Assembly: GCA_032871835.1 (NCBI GenBank)
Contig: CM065303.1
Coordinates: forward strand, 56,148,597-56,212,596
Direction: 5' to 3'
DNA length: 64,000 nt
Source: Dipteronia dyeriana
Taxonomy: Eukaryota > Streptophyta > Magnoliopsida > Sapindales > Sapindaceae
This document shows positions 1-10,724 of the stretch, in pieces. The notes under the pieces were generated by a model that saw only the letters and a program-made list of their open reading frames with translations, made no database searches and was not told the DNA's origin. Within the stretch, counting starts at the first letter, position 1, and each line of letters starts with the position of its first letter. Made by a program: the position numbers and the translations under genes.

Positions 1-54
1 TCATGCATCATGGCTCTAGCCTTTTTCTTTTCTATCATGCATTCAATCCTACAC

Positions 55-1924
55 AAATTGATATACTTAAAGCAATTTTGTCTGATGTGACCATCAATAC
101 CACAAAAATGACATGTAGGTAAAAAGTTAGAAATTATACCATATCCTTGAGGATGCATTGGAGCCTTCCCATGTCTCTGTGGTTGTCTTGCTTGTTGTTG
201 AGGAGCTTTCCTTATTTTTTATTGAGCAAGACTTGATTGCATCCTTGGTTGAGCTTGCATGATAGGTGCCTTCCCTTTGTGAGCTTTTGGTTGAGGGAGG
301 TTAACTTGAGGAGCCCTTGTAGGATGAGCTTGAGGTGGGCTTCTTGGTGCCACCTTCACTTGAGCACTATTTGAACACTCTCCTAGATCAAGCTTCTTCC
401 TAGGAGTTTGATGAGAAGAAGACACATTGAAGTTCGTGCTTCTTACAAAAATGGTCTTGCTTGGAGTGGAGGACATCTTGTCATCTTCAAACCCAAGCCC
501 CTTCTTGTCACTTGGCCTTTTTCCAACATCTAGCATGTGGTCAAGTTTCTTGGTGCTAGAGTTCATCTTGGCCAACAACTCTCTAGCATCTTCAAGCTCT
601 TTCTTCAACCCTTCTTCACTCCTCTTAGATCTTTCCAACTCTTCATTTAGTTGGTCCACTAGAGTTGAAAGATCTAGATTTTCTTCTTTTAATCTCTTGA
701 TCTCATTCTTGTTCTTTAATATTGAGCTCTCAAACTTGGCCATGTAGTCCTTGAGATCCATCCTAGTCACACTTCTATTTGTGGTTTGTGATGAAGATCT
801 ATCATCACTTGAGTAGTCTCCCTCTTGACTATCATTCTCTTCTTCACTAACATCTTTGCTCCTAAGAGAGGATGTAAATGCTATGAAGTTAGCCATGAGT
901 TTTTCATCATCCGAAGACTCATCTCCTTCATTAGAGTTATCACTTTCACTCCATGTGGCAGCTATCACTTTTCCCTTCTTCTTGTTCTTGTGATTTGCAC
1001 ATTCCGGGGCAAAGTGACCTATTCCACCATATTCATAGCATTGGACTCCTTTCTTCTCGGTCTTCTCTTGCCTAGGCTCAAACCTCTTGAATGGAGCCTT
1101 TTTCTTCAAGTATTGACCCTTGGATCCATTCCTTTTTTCTCGGACTTGTAGAATTTCTTGAACTTCCTAATTAGCAAGGTCATATCTTCATCCGAGTCAT
1201 CACCTTCCTCCTTCTCAACTTTGGAGGCTTTCAAAGCAATATCTTTTTGCTTCTTTGATGGTGTGGGGTTAGGACATTTCCTAGATTCATATGCTAGAAG
1301 CCTTCCAATCACTTCACTTGGCTTCATGTCATTGTAACCACTATTTTCTTCCAAAGCCGTCACCTTGGACTCAAACCTATCGGGTAGAGATCTCATAATC
1401 TTCTGCTTGATCTTCCTATCCAAATAAGGATCACCAAGTTAATGACTTTGGTTCACAATGTCCATCAACCTTATTTCAAAATCATTGAAGCATTCATTCT
1501 CATCCATCTTGAGCAATTCGAATTATATTTGGAGAACTTAAAGATTCTATTCCTTAACCACGTCGGTTCCCTCATGTGCAACTTCTAGGATGTCCCATGC
1601 TTCCTTAACTATCCTAGTATTTTGAACCAACTTGTATTGGTTATCATCCATTGCACAAAGGATGGCATGCATTGCTTTCCTATTCCACTTTGAAGCCTCA
1701 AACTCTTGTGCATTCCACTGAGCCTTTGGTTTAAGTACATCATCTCCTCCATCTACGGGAGTCATCATGGGTGAAGTGTAGCCATCTTCAACAGCCATCC
1801 AAGCCCTGTCATGAATTTGGCATATGTACGAGTCCATCTTGCCTTTCCAAGAGGTATAATACAACCCGGTGAGGAATGGAGGTCTAGTGCTGGAAGCTCC
1901 CTCATTACCACCGTTTCCACTCAT
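55..1924 (-). pseudogene. Copia Gag (UBN2-type) with two zinc knuckles, broken
   Basis: Capsid-nucleocapsid precursor of the SIRE-like element. The likely start is the ATG at 1924 (MSGNGGNEGASS); an in-frame ATG lies upstream at 1954. The DUF4219/UBN2-like capsid part runs 1924-1106 (WKGKMDSYI, AWDILEVAHEGTD, IMRSLPDRFESKVTALEE). A coiled coil rich in Leu, Glu and Lys follows at about 750-520, then a Pro/Gln-rich segment. The first CCHC knuckle (997-1040) reads CYEYGGIGHFAPEC, so its second Cys has become Tyr. A second knuckle at 71-113, CHFCGIDGHIRQNC, is intact. The frame is broken by stops near 1546 and 1440 and a shift near 1106. The pol part lies left of the window. Confidence 0.85.
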
Positions 1925-2036
1925 TGTGTTTATGAATGAATGATATGAATGCAAGTGTATGAATGGTCAACACAAACAAACAAAATGCAACACACACCAA
2001 AATGAGCAAGGATCACCTATGTATGTCTAGGAACAT

Positions 2037-2050
2037 GCTCTGATACCAAT
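2037..2050 (-). other. Primer-binding site of the SIRE-like Copia
   Basis: On the minus strand this reads ATTGGTATCAGAGC, the usual plant Copia PBS complementary to the initiator tRNA-Met 3' end. It directly abuts the LTR end at 2051 and fixes the element's orientation and LTR boundary. Confidence 0.9.
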
Positions 2051-3652
2051 TGAAACAAATAATATGGTGTGTTAAATTAATCTAGAGGGGGGGGGGGGGG
2101 GTGAATAAATTTTAATTAACTTTTACCCAATTTTCGTTAAGAGTCAAGTTGACAAAAATACCTCTATCTAGTTGCAAAGATACCACAAGTGTAATAAATA
2201 CGGAAATAGTAAAAACACTTGAGATATACGTGGAAACCCTCAAAATGAGAAAAACCATAGGCTGATGAGTGCGCCACACTAGAACCTCGAATCTACTAAT
2301 GATAAAGGAATTACAACCTAATCCCGTTTTAATCCTCCACCACTACCTAATCCCGATATAAGTGAACCTAGTTCATCATGCTTGTACTTTAAGCTACCTA
2401 CTCCAGGAAGCAACACATGTCTTACTTCTCAATGAAGAGATAAAGTGTCCTAAGAGAATATATAATGATATTCAATGAACAAACAAGGATAGGAAACCCT
2501 ATATGCTTATCTAGGATAATGAGATGACAATTAATGCAATCCTAGATATCAAGTGCTAAATGACATGTTCAAATAGCTTAGCTAAACATAGATCAAACAA
2601 TCCTATGAAGCTATCACAATACAACACTCAATCATGGCATCACAACAATCTCTAATTTGTATCTAGAAATAATCTAAGAGAATACAATTAATTAAAGAGA
2701 TGGTTTAGTAAGGAAAACACTTAACTTGTAAGAAGATAGTGAAGAGCTAACCAAACAAGTTGTGATGAAGCAACCCTATCCATAGATGCACTCTAGATGA
2801 ACTTAGATGATGTAAGATGAAGATTTGATGCTCATGGGAATGCTTTGAGTGATTAAAAATGAGTTCTTGGAAGTGTTTTTCCTTTAAAATGTGTTCTAAG
2901 GAAAAAATGTGATATTCTGAACTCATACACGACCTTAAGGCAATGAGTTATATATATATATATATATATAAAAGATCCAATCAAAGTGAGGTCGTTTTGG
3001 AAAAAACGTTCTAGCTTCCTCTGCGTGCTCTTGAGACGTGTGTTAGTCGAGCAGCGCACCACCAGCGCACAACCTATTTTTAAAACAGGCGCTGGACGAG
3101 TGGCGCATCCCAGTAGCGCAACACAAGCGCAGATCCTCTGAGAAGTTTGCGCTGGTGAGGCTACGCTAGACGAGTAGATCACCACCAGCGCACACCCACA
3201 TTTTTCAACTATGCACGGGTGCAGCAGCGTAACACTAGCGGCAGGCCACTGTGAAAGTTGCGCTGGTGAGGTGCGCTGGTCGAGTAGCGCACCACTAGCG
3301 CAATGCCTATTTTTCCAACACTCAATTGCACAAAACAATAAGTTCAAGAGTGATGAAATTGCATCCTATTTTAATGCCTAGCATGACATACAACTTTCAT
3401 AGCAAGATGCAAATAGGTCAACAAGAGTCAATTAAACTAAAATGCACACAAGAGAACACTCAACATATAAGATCAAGAGTTATGCATGAATATGTGAGTG
3501 TGTGCAATTATCTCTTCAAAGTAAGTAAGCACAAGAATTTTACCTTTGATGCTTCTCCTCTTGAGGTCTTGAGAGCCTAAGCTACCCTTACATGAACCCC
3601 AACAATGTGGTTGTTCACGAAATAAGCCAATCAACAAATGAGGACTTTTTAA
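2051..3652 (-). repeat. 5' LTR of the SIRE-like Copia
   Basis: About 1.6 kb, co-linear with the solo LTR at 40367-41931. It starts TGAAACA in plus orientation; the far end is degraded (ggactttttaaa where the solo copy has ggactttaca). It contains a poly-G run (about 2088-2101), a (TA)n tract (about 2949-2970), and at 3040-3302 a cluster of GC-rich words such as GCGCTGGT, AGTAGCGCACCA and CCAGCGCA that can pair with one another. ORFs read through this stretch have no recognisable domain. Confidence 0.85.
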
Positions 3653-4589
3653 AATTAGTTTGATGCTTGTAACAAACAATTATTTCACTTGTGCCTTTTA
3701 AAATATACTCAATGTATTTTCATGCATCTTTACAATTCCATTTATGGTCACTGATTGTGAGTCCATAATAAAATATTGTTTTAGATTGTTGGGGACACAA
3801 CAATCAGTGAAAGAAAATAGAAAAATAATATAATTGTTTATATAGTAAAATGTAAGCAACAATTTTGAAGATACCAAAAACTTAATCTTCCAATAACCTA
3901 CTGCAATTAAATAACAACAAATAATAAAAACAGTCATGCAGTAAAACTAAAATACTGACTTGATAAGTAGATAGAGGCATACAAATGGTTGCAATGTCCT
4001 AGAACATTATTTCACCCCTTCTCTTGTGCTTGAAGTTTTGTTGGTGATTGTTTTCCAGGATACAACTATCTATATTCTAATATCTAGCAATAAAAATTAG
4101 AACCCTAACGAACTTTGTATATTTTTTCTCAATGCAGTAAACTTATAGTTTATGCAGACAAACTAACTAGAAATTAACTTTGGACAAATTCTTCTTAAAA
4201 AACCTGTTGTTTTGGAATGAATTTCATTCCAATTTATAAACTCAAATGTGTCTCTTGGCTAACACACATCTTTTGGAAGAGTTGCATCTCTTGATGAAGA
4301 GACACAGTTTTCTAGTGAATAGATATGACTTTTGAATTCTATTTAAAATTATGAATCTCATTTAAATTTCACTTCAACTTTTATAACTTTGGAAGAATAC
4401 TTCATTGAGACTAAAATTTTGTGGTATAAAATTTTTACTTCTCTTTTCATTATAAAATTATCTATTTCTGTTTTAGTTTCTCTATTTTTGAGAGAAACGA
4501 TTTTAAGATTACAAAAAAAAAAAGATATTATATGATGTATTAAGCTTTGGAAAAAATATATAATTGACAGAATTCATAAATATAAAATC
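3653..4589. other. AT-rich spacer, no gene recognised
   Basis: No ORF with a recognisable domain. The only structure seen is a near-perfect palindrome at 4212-4232, with 10-base arms TTGGAATGAA and TTCATTCCAA around one central T. It could be intron or upstream sequence of the terpene synthase locus, but no exon was recognised. Confidence 0.4.
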
Positions 4590-5056
4590 AAACAGGTTAA
4601 AAAAAGATTATTAGATGTAGTCCAGCTTAGCCCACGTCACTCCAACAGGAAGAACAACAAAACAAAAAGAAGAAAAAAAAGAAAACGCAAAGAACATCAC
4701 CACCCTAAAAGAGACCGACGAAACAACTCAGCAACTAAGGTCCCTCTACTCCACAAAATCTCCTCCTATATTTGAACCTAGCATAGCAAAGCTATCAGCT
4801 AGTTGATTCGAATCTCACGATTTGAACTTCACCTAACCCTCAAGAAGATTCAAGTTGCTTCTAATATCATATATGAAATGAACAAGAGCATAAGACCCAA
4901 TCACTTTACCATTAATCCACGAAACAGCCACCTTCGAATCACTTTCAAAAACAATCTCGTGACCGAACACAGGGACGAAGAGCAATACAAGTCCACCGCT
5001 TTGTGGATGGCCAAAACTTCAGTCGCATTGGAATCTTGGACACCCACGTTAAATTA
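4590..5056 (-). pseudogene. LINE-type RNase H fragment (RVT_3-like) with 3' tail
   Basis: Read leftward from 5056, the peptides GVQDSN, EVLAIHKAVDLY and, after a frameshift, EIVFESDSKVAVSWINGK, ALVHFIYDIRSNLNLLEG and DSNQLADSFAM match the order of the RNase H domain at the C terminus of plant L1-like LINEs and their cellular derivatives. A shift near 4975 and stops near 4830 and 4810 inactivate it. The region to about 4590 would be its 3' untranslated end; no clear poly-A tail is visible. Nothing upstream of the RNase H remains, so it is strongly 5' truncated. It lies back to back with the plus-strand LINE that follows. Confidence 0.7.
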
Positions 5057-5079
5057 AGGTCATGTTTTGCATGTCATAC

Positions 5080-7358
5080 TATTTTGAACCAGATAAAGTT
5101 CATTAAGACATAGGTGAGATCATAGGCTTCAAACCGAGTAGACACGATCCTACAGTTCACACTTATTTTTCGCCGACGATAGCCTACTATTTACACGAGC
5201 TGATGACAGAAACTGTAAGGTAATTAGAAGGGTGCTACATAATTACTCTGAAGCCTCTGGATATGTAGTCAATTTCGATAAATCGGCTATTTGTGTTATT
5301 CCTTCGGTAAGCGAGGAGGAGGGAAAAAGATTGGCTTCTTTGGTGGGAATGAAGTTGGTGGACTGCCATGAACGATACCTCCGACTTCCTTGTTTTCCAG
5401 GGAGAAATGAAAGGATCTTGTTTGCGGACATTGTTGACAGAGTTTGGCATAAAATCAAAGGGTGGGGTGAGAAGATGTTGTCAGTTGGAGGAAAAGAAAT
5501 TCTTATTAAAGCAGTCATACAAGCTATCCCATCGTGTACTATGAGTTATTTCAGAATGCCAAGAAGCCTAATTGAGGAAGTCCAAAGGCTCACTGCCAGA
5601 TTTTGGTGGGGTGGAAACGAGAAGAATCGTAAGATACACTTAGGGAAATGGCAACGATTGTGTAGGCCGAAATCTGAGGGAGGACTCGGTTTTCGTGACC
5701 TGGGGACTTTCAATAGAGTTTTATTAGCTAAGCAATGTTGGCGGATCGCTAAGAATCCCAACTCACTCGCCACGACAGTCCTTAGAGGAAGTTACTTCTA
5801 TAATGAAGATTTTTTAGAGGTTCATGTATCAAAAAAGGGTTCCTATGTGTAGAACAATCTGATGTGGGGAAGAGCAATCTTGGATAAAGGTATGTGATGG
5901 AGCGTAGGCAGCGGCAGGAGGATTCGAGTCTATAGAGATAAATGGATCCCGAGAGATAATGCATCTTTCATCATATCTCCCTAAAAGCTGGATGGTAATA
6001 GTATTGTGGATCAACTGATGTCTACTACTGGTGATTGGGACATTGAGAAGCTCAAACAGAATTTTGTGCAGTTCGATGTGGATGGAATTCTTAAATCCCG
6101 ACTGGAATTGGTGAAATGGAAGATAGGAGGGTATGGCGATATAACAAGAATGGTGTGTTCACAGTTAAAAGTGGGTGTTGGGTGGGCTGGAATTTATGTT
6201 ATAACCATGGCCAAGCTTGCTCTAGCGAAGCTAAGGACTGGTGGAGGATTATGTGGAAAATAGAAATCCCTCTGAAAATCAAAATTTTCATTTGGAAAGC
6301 ATGCTATGATTGGATTCCAACAAGAGAATTTGAGAAGAATGGGTATTGCTTGTGATGGAACTTGTCAGGCCTGCGAATCAGAGGGGGAGTATACTTTACG
6401 TGCACTTTGGGACTGTCCTACTTTGAAATATGCCCGTGAATGGTGGCTCCCAAGAGGTAAGCTCAGCAATACTAAAAAATGTCCTTGATATGCTTTGGTT
6501 TTGCACGAGATTGATAAATGGGGAGTTGGAATTGTTTTGTATCACCATTTAGAAGGTCTGGTGTAACAAGAATGACTGGTTACATAATGGGAAAAGATAT
6601 AATGTGAATGAGGTGGTGTGGTGGAGTAGGAATTAAGTTGATGAGATTCGAAGAGTGGGGTGTAACAAGGAAATGGCTGTGGCTAGAAATGGGAGGAGTG
6701 GTGAAGAAGTAAGTGATAGCTGGAGACCACCGGATCATTTAATGATGAAAATTAACTATGATGCCAAGGTGGATAAAATAAGGAGGTAAGTGGGTTTTGG
6801 AATTATTGTTATAGTTGAGAGGGGCGGAGTTTTAAGATGTTGGGCACAGAGGTGTGAGGCTAATTAAGATATGGATTGTGCCAAGGCTATGGCAATCTAC
6901 AAGGGTATTCTGGTGGGAAGAGACATGGATCTGGTGAACTGTACTGTAAAAACTGACTCAGAAAACGTGATTAAGCAGATTGTAAATGGAGGTAATTCGA
7001 ATGCTAATCACGACAGTATACTGGATGCGATTCAGGGCCGGTCCTGGATGCTAGAAAGGTGATTTTCAATTTTGTTCCCTCAAAGACAAATAGAGTGGCT
7101 TTGGCACTCGTGAATGAGACGTTGAGAATCGAGAATGTGGCTATATGGAAGGAGGATGCGCCGATGTGTATTCGAGCACCGGTGGAGGAGGAGCAAAGAA
7201 GTGAATTCTGGTGCGTGCTTTGGCTGTTGCAAGGTGCTCCAGTTTTCGGCTGTTTTGATTTTGGTTCTCTACCTATGTTTGTTTATGTTGTTTCCCTCCT
7301 TTGTTCCATGCCTGGTTGTACTGTTTTACGACTGCCAGTTGGGGCTTCTTAAAAAAAA
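5080..7358 (+). mobile_element. 5'-truncated L1-type LINE remnant
   Basis: Contains the second half of ORF2 in the order RT catalytic core, thumb, zf-RVT-like region and RNase H. It ends in a short A-rich tract (about 7350-7358). The endonuclease and first half of RT are missing. It sits just upstream of a terpene synthase exon (7521), so it probably inserted in that gene's intron. No target duplication could be identified. Confidence 0.75.
5157..7200 (+). pseudogene. LINE ORF2: RT C-terminal half, zf-RVT and RNase H, broken
   Basis: The RT active-site block FADDSLLFTRADD is at about 5166-5205. The typical non-LTR RT follows to 5852: LHNYSEASGYVVNFDKS, WGEKMLSVGGKEILIKAV, SCTMSYFRMP, ARFWWGG, EGGLGFRDL and LLAKQCWRIAKNP. 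After a stop at 5850-5852 the frame shifts into VYRDKWIPR and then the zf-RVT-like part (6110-6450; WKIEIPLKIKIFIWKAC, CDGTCQACE). The RNase H domain (6720-7130) keeps the Asp of INYDAK and the Asp of KTDSENVIKQI, but the usual Glu of the AEA block is Lys (CAKAMAIYKG), which would remove a catalytic acid. There are several stops and at least three frame changes. Confidence 0.75.
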
Positions 7359-7520
7359 CCCTATTAAATAATTTGGTTAGATAGTCTTTAATAGTATTGT
7401 TCGTTCCACTAACTAGTTAAATACAATATAACAAACAAATTGTTAATTCCATATTCTTGCATTTTTTATTTTTCAACTTTATAATAATTTTTTTTAACCT
7501 TATGTAATGTGTAATTCCAG

Positions 7521-8047
7521 ATATATTTAGGGTGTTCATGGATGGAAATGGCTCATTCTCAAAAAGTAAATGCAGATATATCAAAGGATTGATTGAACTT
7601 TTTGAGGCTTCACATCTGGCTTTCCAATGTGAAAATATCTTGGAAGAAGCTAAAGGTTTTTCAAAGGGAATTCTGAGGGAAGCCTATTCTACTTTGGATG
7701 GTGAACTTGCAGAGAAAGTGGCCCACATTTTGGAACTTCCACCGCACAGTAAACTTCAGTGGTTCCAAGTTAAATGGCATCTAAAAATGTAAGAGAGAAA
7801 CAAAGACATCAACAGTAGTACTACAATAATTTTATTATGTGAATTGGCAAAACTTAACTTCAATATGGTTCAAGCCACAATATGATCAATATATATACAT
7901 CTACCTGCAGGCGGAATGTTAAAGAGGTGACGCTCCATCAGCGATCCAGTGTTACATGCGAGAAGTGAATGTGTCGAATGAGATAGCTCAAAATCACATT
8001 AAAGACTTGATAAGTAAAACTTTGACAAAATTTAATGGACTAATTCT
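7521..8047 (+). pseudogene. Terpene synthase (alpha-farnesene synthase-like), exon 3 fused to last exon
   Basis: Terpene synthases make cyclic or acyclic terpenes from prenyl diphosphates. An acceptor ending TTCCAG (7520) precedes an exon reading FRVFMDGNGSF, YIKGLIELFEASHLAF, ILEEAKGFSKGILREA, VAHILELPPHSKLQWFQVKW, and past a stop at 7790-7792 CELAKLNFNMVQA. This is the N-terminal helical domain; the QWF-VKW block and LAKLNFN-VQA match my memory of TPS-b alpha-farnesene synthases. At about 7885 coding sequence gives way to a second acceptor, CTACCTGCAG (7910), followed by the last exon: RGDAPSAIQCYMREVNVSNE up to NGLIL at 8047. The exons carrying the DDxxD and NSE/DTE metal-binding motifs are absent, so a deletion joined exon 3 to the end of the last intron. 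A stop lies at 7920-7922. Copia-1 begins at 8048. The 7359-7520 stretch is probably the preceding intron. Confidence 0.85.
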
Positions 8048-8280
8048 TGTTGAAAACTAAACTTGATCTCCAACTAACCACTTTCCAACCACTTTTCTAG
8101 AAGCCGACCATCACTTGGCTCCAACCACCATACAACTTCTTTCTCCAGCCAACTGATATGGATTTATTGTTTTTGTTTTTTAGCTCATCTCATTTCAAAG
8201 GGATGAATATTGTGTTGTAATTGTGGGGAGTGGTGTATGAAAATCTAGAGTGTAATAAAAAGCATCTCATTTTACCAACA
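8048..8280 (+). repeat. 5' LTR of Copia-1
   Basis: 233 bp, from TGTTGAAAAC to TACCAACA. Compared with the 3' LTR (27455-27790) it lacks three blocks: one of about 20 bases near the start of the U3 copy, the CCTATATA part of the TATA region (here atttcaaaggg), and about 60 bases before the end. It could not drive transcription in the ordinary way. Confidence 0.85.
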
Positions 8281-8281
8281 G

Positions 8282-8292
8282 TGGTATCAGAG
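8282..8292 (+). other. Primer-binding site of Copia-1
   Basis: TGGTATCAGAG, the initiator tRNA-Met complementary site typical of plant Copia, immediately after the 5' LTR. The 8293-8860 stretch is the untranslated leader and shows no gene. Confidence 0.9.
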
Positions 8293-8860
8293 TGCAAGAG
8301 AACCAGAAATTCAAAAACAGAGGCCAAAACCGAATTTGCCCAGAAATCAAAGTTCTTAAAATCAACTTTTGAGCATTCTAGTGTGTTCTACTCATCCCTA
8401 GGAGTTCAACGGTAAAACATTCACCCAAATCGGAGCTACATATAGACCACCCGTGCCTCTAGAAGTTAGAGAGTGATCTTAAGTGTCGTCCACGTGCAAC
8501 CCATATCTGGCACGTCATTACCATGCTCCGGTTGTCTTTCTCGCCTGTTTGCAGGATCCGACCCGAAGTCCGATCGCTCAACCCGGTTACCAGAACCAAC
8601 CCAGATCCGACATTGTTCACTCGTTGCTGACGTCACTAACGTCGTTATAATGGCTGGAATATTCCGTCAACAAAAAGAATATTCTGTTATCTTTGATTGA
8701 CCTTTCCAAAAGTTTAATCACTCATTTCAGACGCTTCCGAACTTGGTTTTTGACAAACTAGGATTGGTTTTCAAGGTTTTGAACCATTTCGGACGCAACC
8801 TTGCACTCTGTTTTTGAAAATTCAGACACCAGATTAGTGTTCTAAGCACTTCATGTCTCG

Positions 8861-9800
8861 ATGGCCAACGGTAACGTGTATATTGTCATCCCGAAACTCA
8901 CCAAAGATAACTATGACAATTGATTCATACAAATAAGAGCTTTACTAGGCTCTCAAGATGGTATGGACATTATGGAAGATGGATACACATAACCCGAATC
9001 CAAAAAAGCCGAAGGAACCTTAACAGAAGCTCAAACAATAACTCTTAAAGCCGATCGAAAAAGGGATTATAAAGCAAAGTCCATAATCTTTCAAGAAGTA
9101 GACGAAGCAATGTTCGAGATCATAGCATCCGCTAAGTCATCAAAAGAAGTCTGGGACACCCTCTTCAAGACCTACAAAGGTGTTGACAAAGTGAAAAACA
9201 TCTGTCTTCGAACTCTTCGAGGTGAAATCTAATGAATCCATTGTTGATTTCTATACACGAGTTATGGTCATTGCGAATCAGCTAAGAAGAAATGGAGAAA
9301 CTCTCACATATATGAGAATTTCAGAGAAAATTTTACGATCATTATATCCAAAGTTTAACTTCATAGTTGTGGCACTAGAAGAAACAAAAGATCTGGAGAC
9401 AATGTCTGTTGAAGAACTAGTGGGTTCATTGTAAGCCCATAAGCAGAAATTCACAAGAAGAAGTGATGACAGAGTATTTGAGCAAGCTCTCTGGTCAAAG
9501 CTCTCCCTCAATGAAAAAAGAGACGAGCAATGTGGGACCTCACAACAAGGAAGAGAAAGAGGTAGATGATTTCATAGAAGAGGTTTAGGAAATGTCGACA
9601 CCAATAGTAGAGGTATATGATGAAGAGACGTAAATAAAGAATAACGTGGACTATAGAACTATGTCTCACGAGGAAGAGGACAAGGAAGAAGAGCCCGGTA
9701 CAACAACCGTCTGAACATTGACAAAAGAAATGTTCAATGCTATAACTGCCACAAATATGGCCACTATAGCAACGAGTGCAGAGGTAACAAGCTAAATAAA
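8861..9800 (+). pseudogene. Copia-1 Gag (DUF4219/UBN2 and CCHC), broken
   Basis: The ATG at 8861 opens MANGNVYIVIPKLTKDNYDN, where a stop replaces the usual Trp of the DNYDNW block. The capsid region continues with IQIRALLGSQDGMDIMEDGY, EVDEAMFEIIASAKSSKEVW and TLFKTYKGVDKVK. After a frame change come SNESIVDFYTRVMVIANQLR and a stop at 9432-9434. The zinc knuckle CYNCHKYGHYSNEC (about 9736-9777) is intact, CX2CX4HX4C. At least three stops and two frame changes lie between start and knuckle. Confidence 0.8.
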
Positions 9801-9839
9801 GTAAATGACAATTCTAACTTTGTAGAGAAAGAGCAAGTT

Positions 9840-10427
9840 GAAGGTGAATCGTTGATGTTGATGCCACACAACTCAACCTATCAAAATCTAAATGTTTGGT
9901 TTCTTGATTCTGGAGCCAACAACCATATGACCGGTAGAAAAGATTTATTCATTGAACTAGAAGAGAGAGTTCATGGAGAAATCTTATTTGGCGACCTCTC
10001 TAAAATCCCTGTCAAAGGAAGAGGAGATGCCATGATCAAGCAGAAGAATAGAGATCATGCATTCATCTCCAATGTTTATTATGTTTCAGACATGAAGACA
10101 AACATCCTAAGTTTTGGACAACTCTTGGAGAAAGGCTACCACATTGGCCTTTAAAATATGTTACTCACCATTACAGATGCTCGAGGAAAGCTGGTTACCC
10201 CGAGTCCAGATGATGAAATACAGAATGTCCCCTCTCGTAATTCATCATGATCCACCAAAGTGTCTGACAACCATCATCGATGACAAAGACTGGTTATGTC
10301 ATCTTAAGTATGTACATCTTAATTTTGAAAGTTTAAAGCAGTTGGGAAGTACGAAGATGGTGAACGAGTTGCCAAACATCCATTAGCCATATGAGATGTG
10401 TGAAAGTTGTGTTCTTAATAAACAACA
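9840..10427 (+). pseudogene. Copia-1 protease and GAG-pre-integrase region
   Basis: The aspartic protease motif LDSGANNHMTG is at about 9904-9936, with the downstream block SNVYYVSDMKTNILSFGQLLEKG. Then come remnants of the zinc-binding pre-integrase domain (WLCHLKYVHLNFESLKQL, CESCVLNKQ) with stops at about 10154, 10250 and 10384. The reading is interrupted at 10427 by Copia-2 and resumes at 24910 (SSFGKETNWKATMPLEHVHTD), which fits directly onto it. Confidence 0.8.
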
Positions 10428-10601
10428 TGTTGGGATATGTGAAGCCAGAAACTAGTAGAGGTGGCGCGGTGGAGACCACAGTGGAGACAGGAGCTCGGAA
10501 CGCGGTACACACAATGGTGGTGTCTAGGCGTGACAAGCTGTGCAGACCGTGGCGCAGACATAGTGCACACATCATGGCCTATGGAGCGGTGTTCTCCAGT
10601 G
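10428..10601 (+). repeat. Copia-2 5' LTR, left piece
   Basis: Matches positions 1 to about 180 of the 3' LTR at 24300. It stops at GTTCTCCAGTG, where Athila-B LTR sequence begins. It carries words such as GCGGTACACACA and CAGACCGTGG of the GC-rich dyad type also seen in the 3' copy. Confidence 0.85.
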
Positions 10602-10684
10602 ATTAAACACTTGATTTTACCCGAGAATTGAGCAATAAGCATACGGAGAGGGACTCGAAATCTAGTGTTATCATGGCTCGATCA
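10602..10684 (-). repeat. Athila-B 3' LTR fragment
   Basis: On the minus strand it begins TGATCGAGCCATGATAACAC, matching the LTR starts of Athila-A at 52467 and 63362. It stops after about 83 bp (AAATCAAGTGTTTAAT). The remaining 1.3 kb is lost. Confidence 0.8.
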
Positions 10685-10724
10685 ACACTCCCAAACCTAG
10701 CCTTTAGCTCGTTCTCGATCAAAA
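10685..10724 (-). other. Athila-B polypurine tract and upstream dyad motif
   Basis: The minus strand reads GGCTAGGTTTGGGAGTG next to the LTR, a PPT. Upstream of it lies TTGATCGAGAACGAGC (about 10708-10724), a decayed version of the CTCGAG-NA-CGAG dyad seen before the 3' LTRs of Athila-A and the LARD. Confidence 0.7.

Larger units (their letters stand above)
1..3652 (-). mobile_element. SIRE-type Copia retrotransposon, 5' half only
   Basis: The element reads leftward: 5' LTR (2051-3652), tRNA-Met-type primer site (2037-2050), then gag (1924 down to the left edge). Protease, integrase, RT and the second LTR would lie outside the window. The LTR is of the same family as the solo LTR at 40367-41931: both share the start TGAAACAAAT and the stretch before the far end (gttcacgaaataagccaatc). 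The lineage call rests on a Gag with a coiled coil and two separate CCHC knuckles, known for SIRE-like Copia. Stops and frameshifts in gag make it non-functional. Confidence 0.85.

Noticed and set aside
427..747. Plus-strand ORF of 106 codons
   Set aside because: Antisense to the Copia Gag coiled coil; no domain.
2853..3347. Minus-strand ORF of 164 codons in the SIRE-like LTR
   Set aside because: Runs through the GC-rich repeat cluster and TA tract; no domain, not open in the sister LTR.
4590..7358. Twin-priming inversion of one LINE
   Set aside because: Twin priming inverts the 5' part only. Here both segments contain the 3' RNase H end and differ in sequence.
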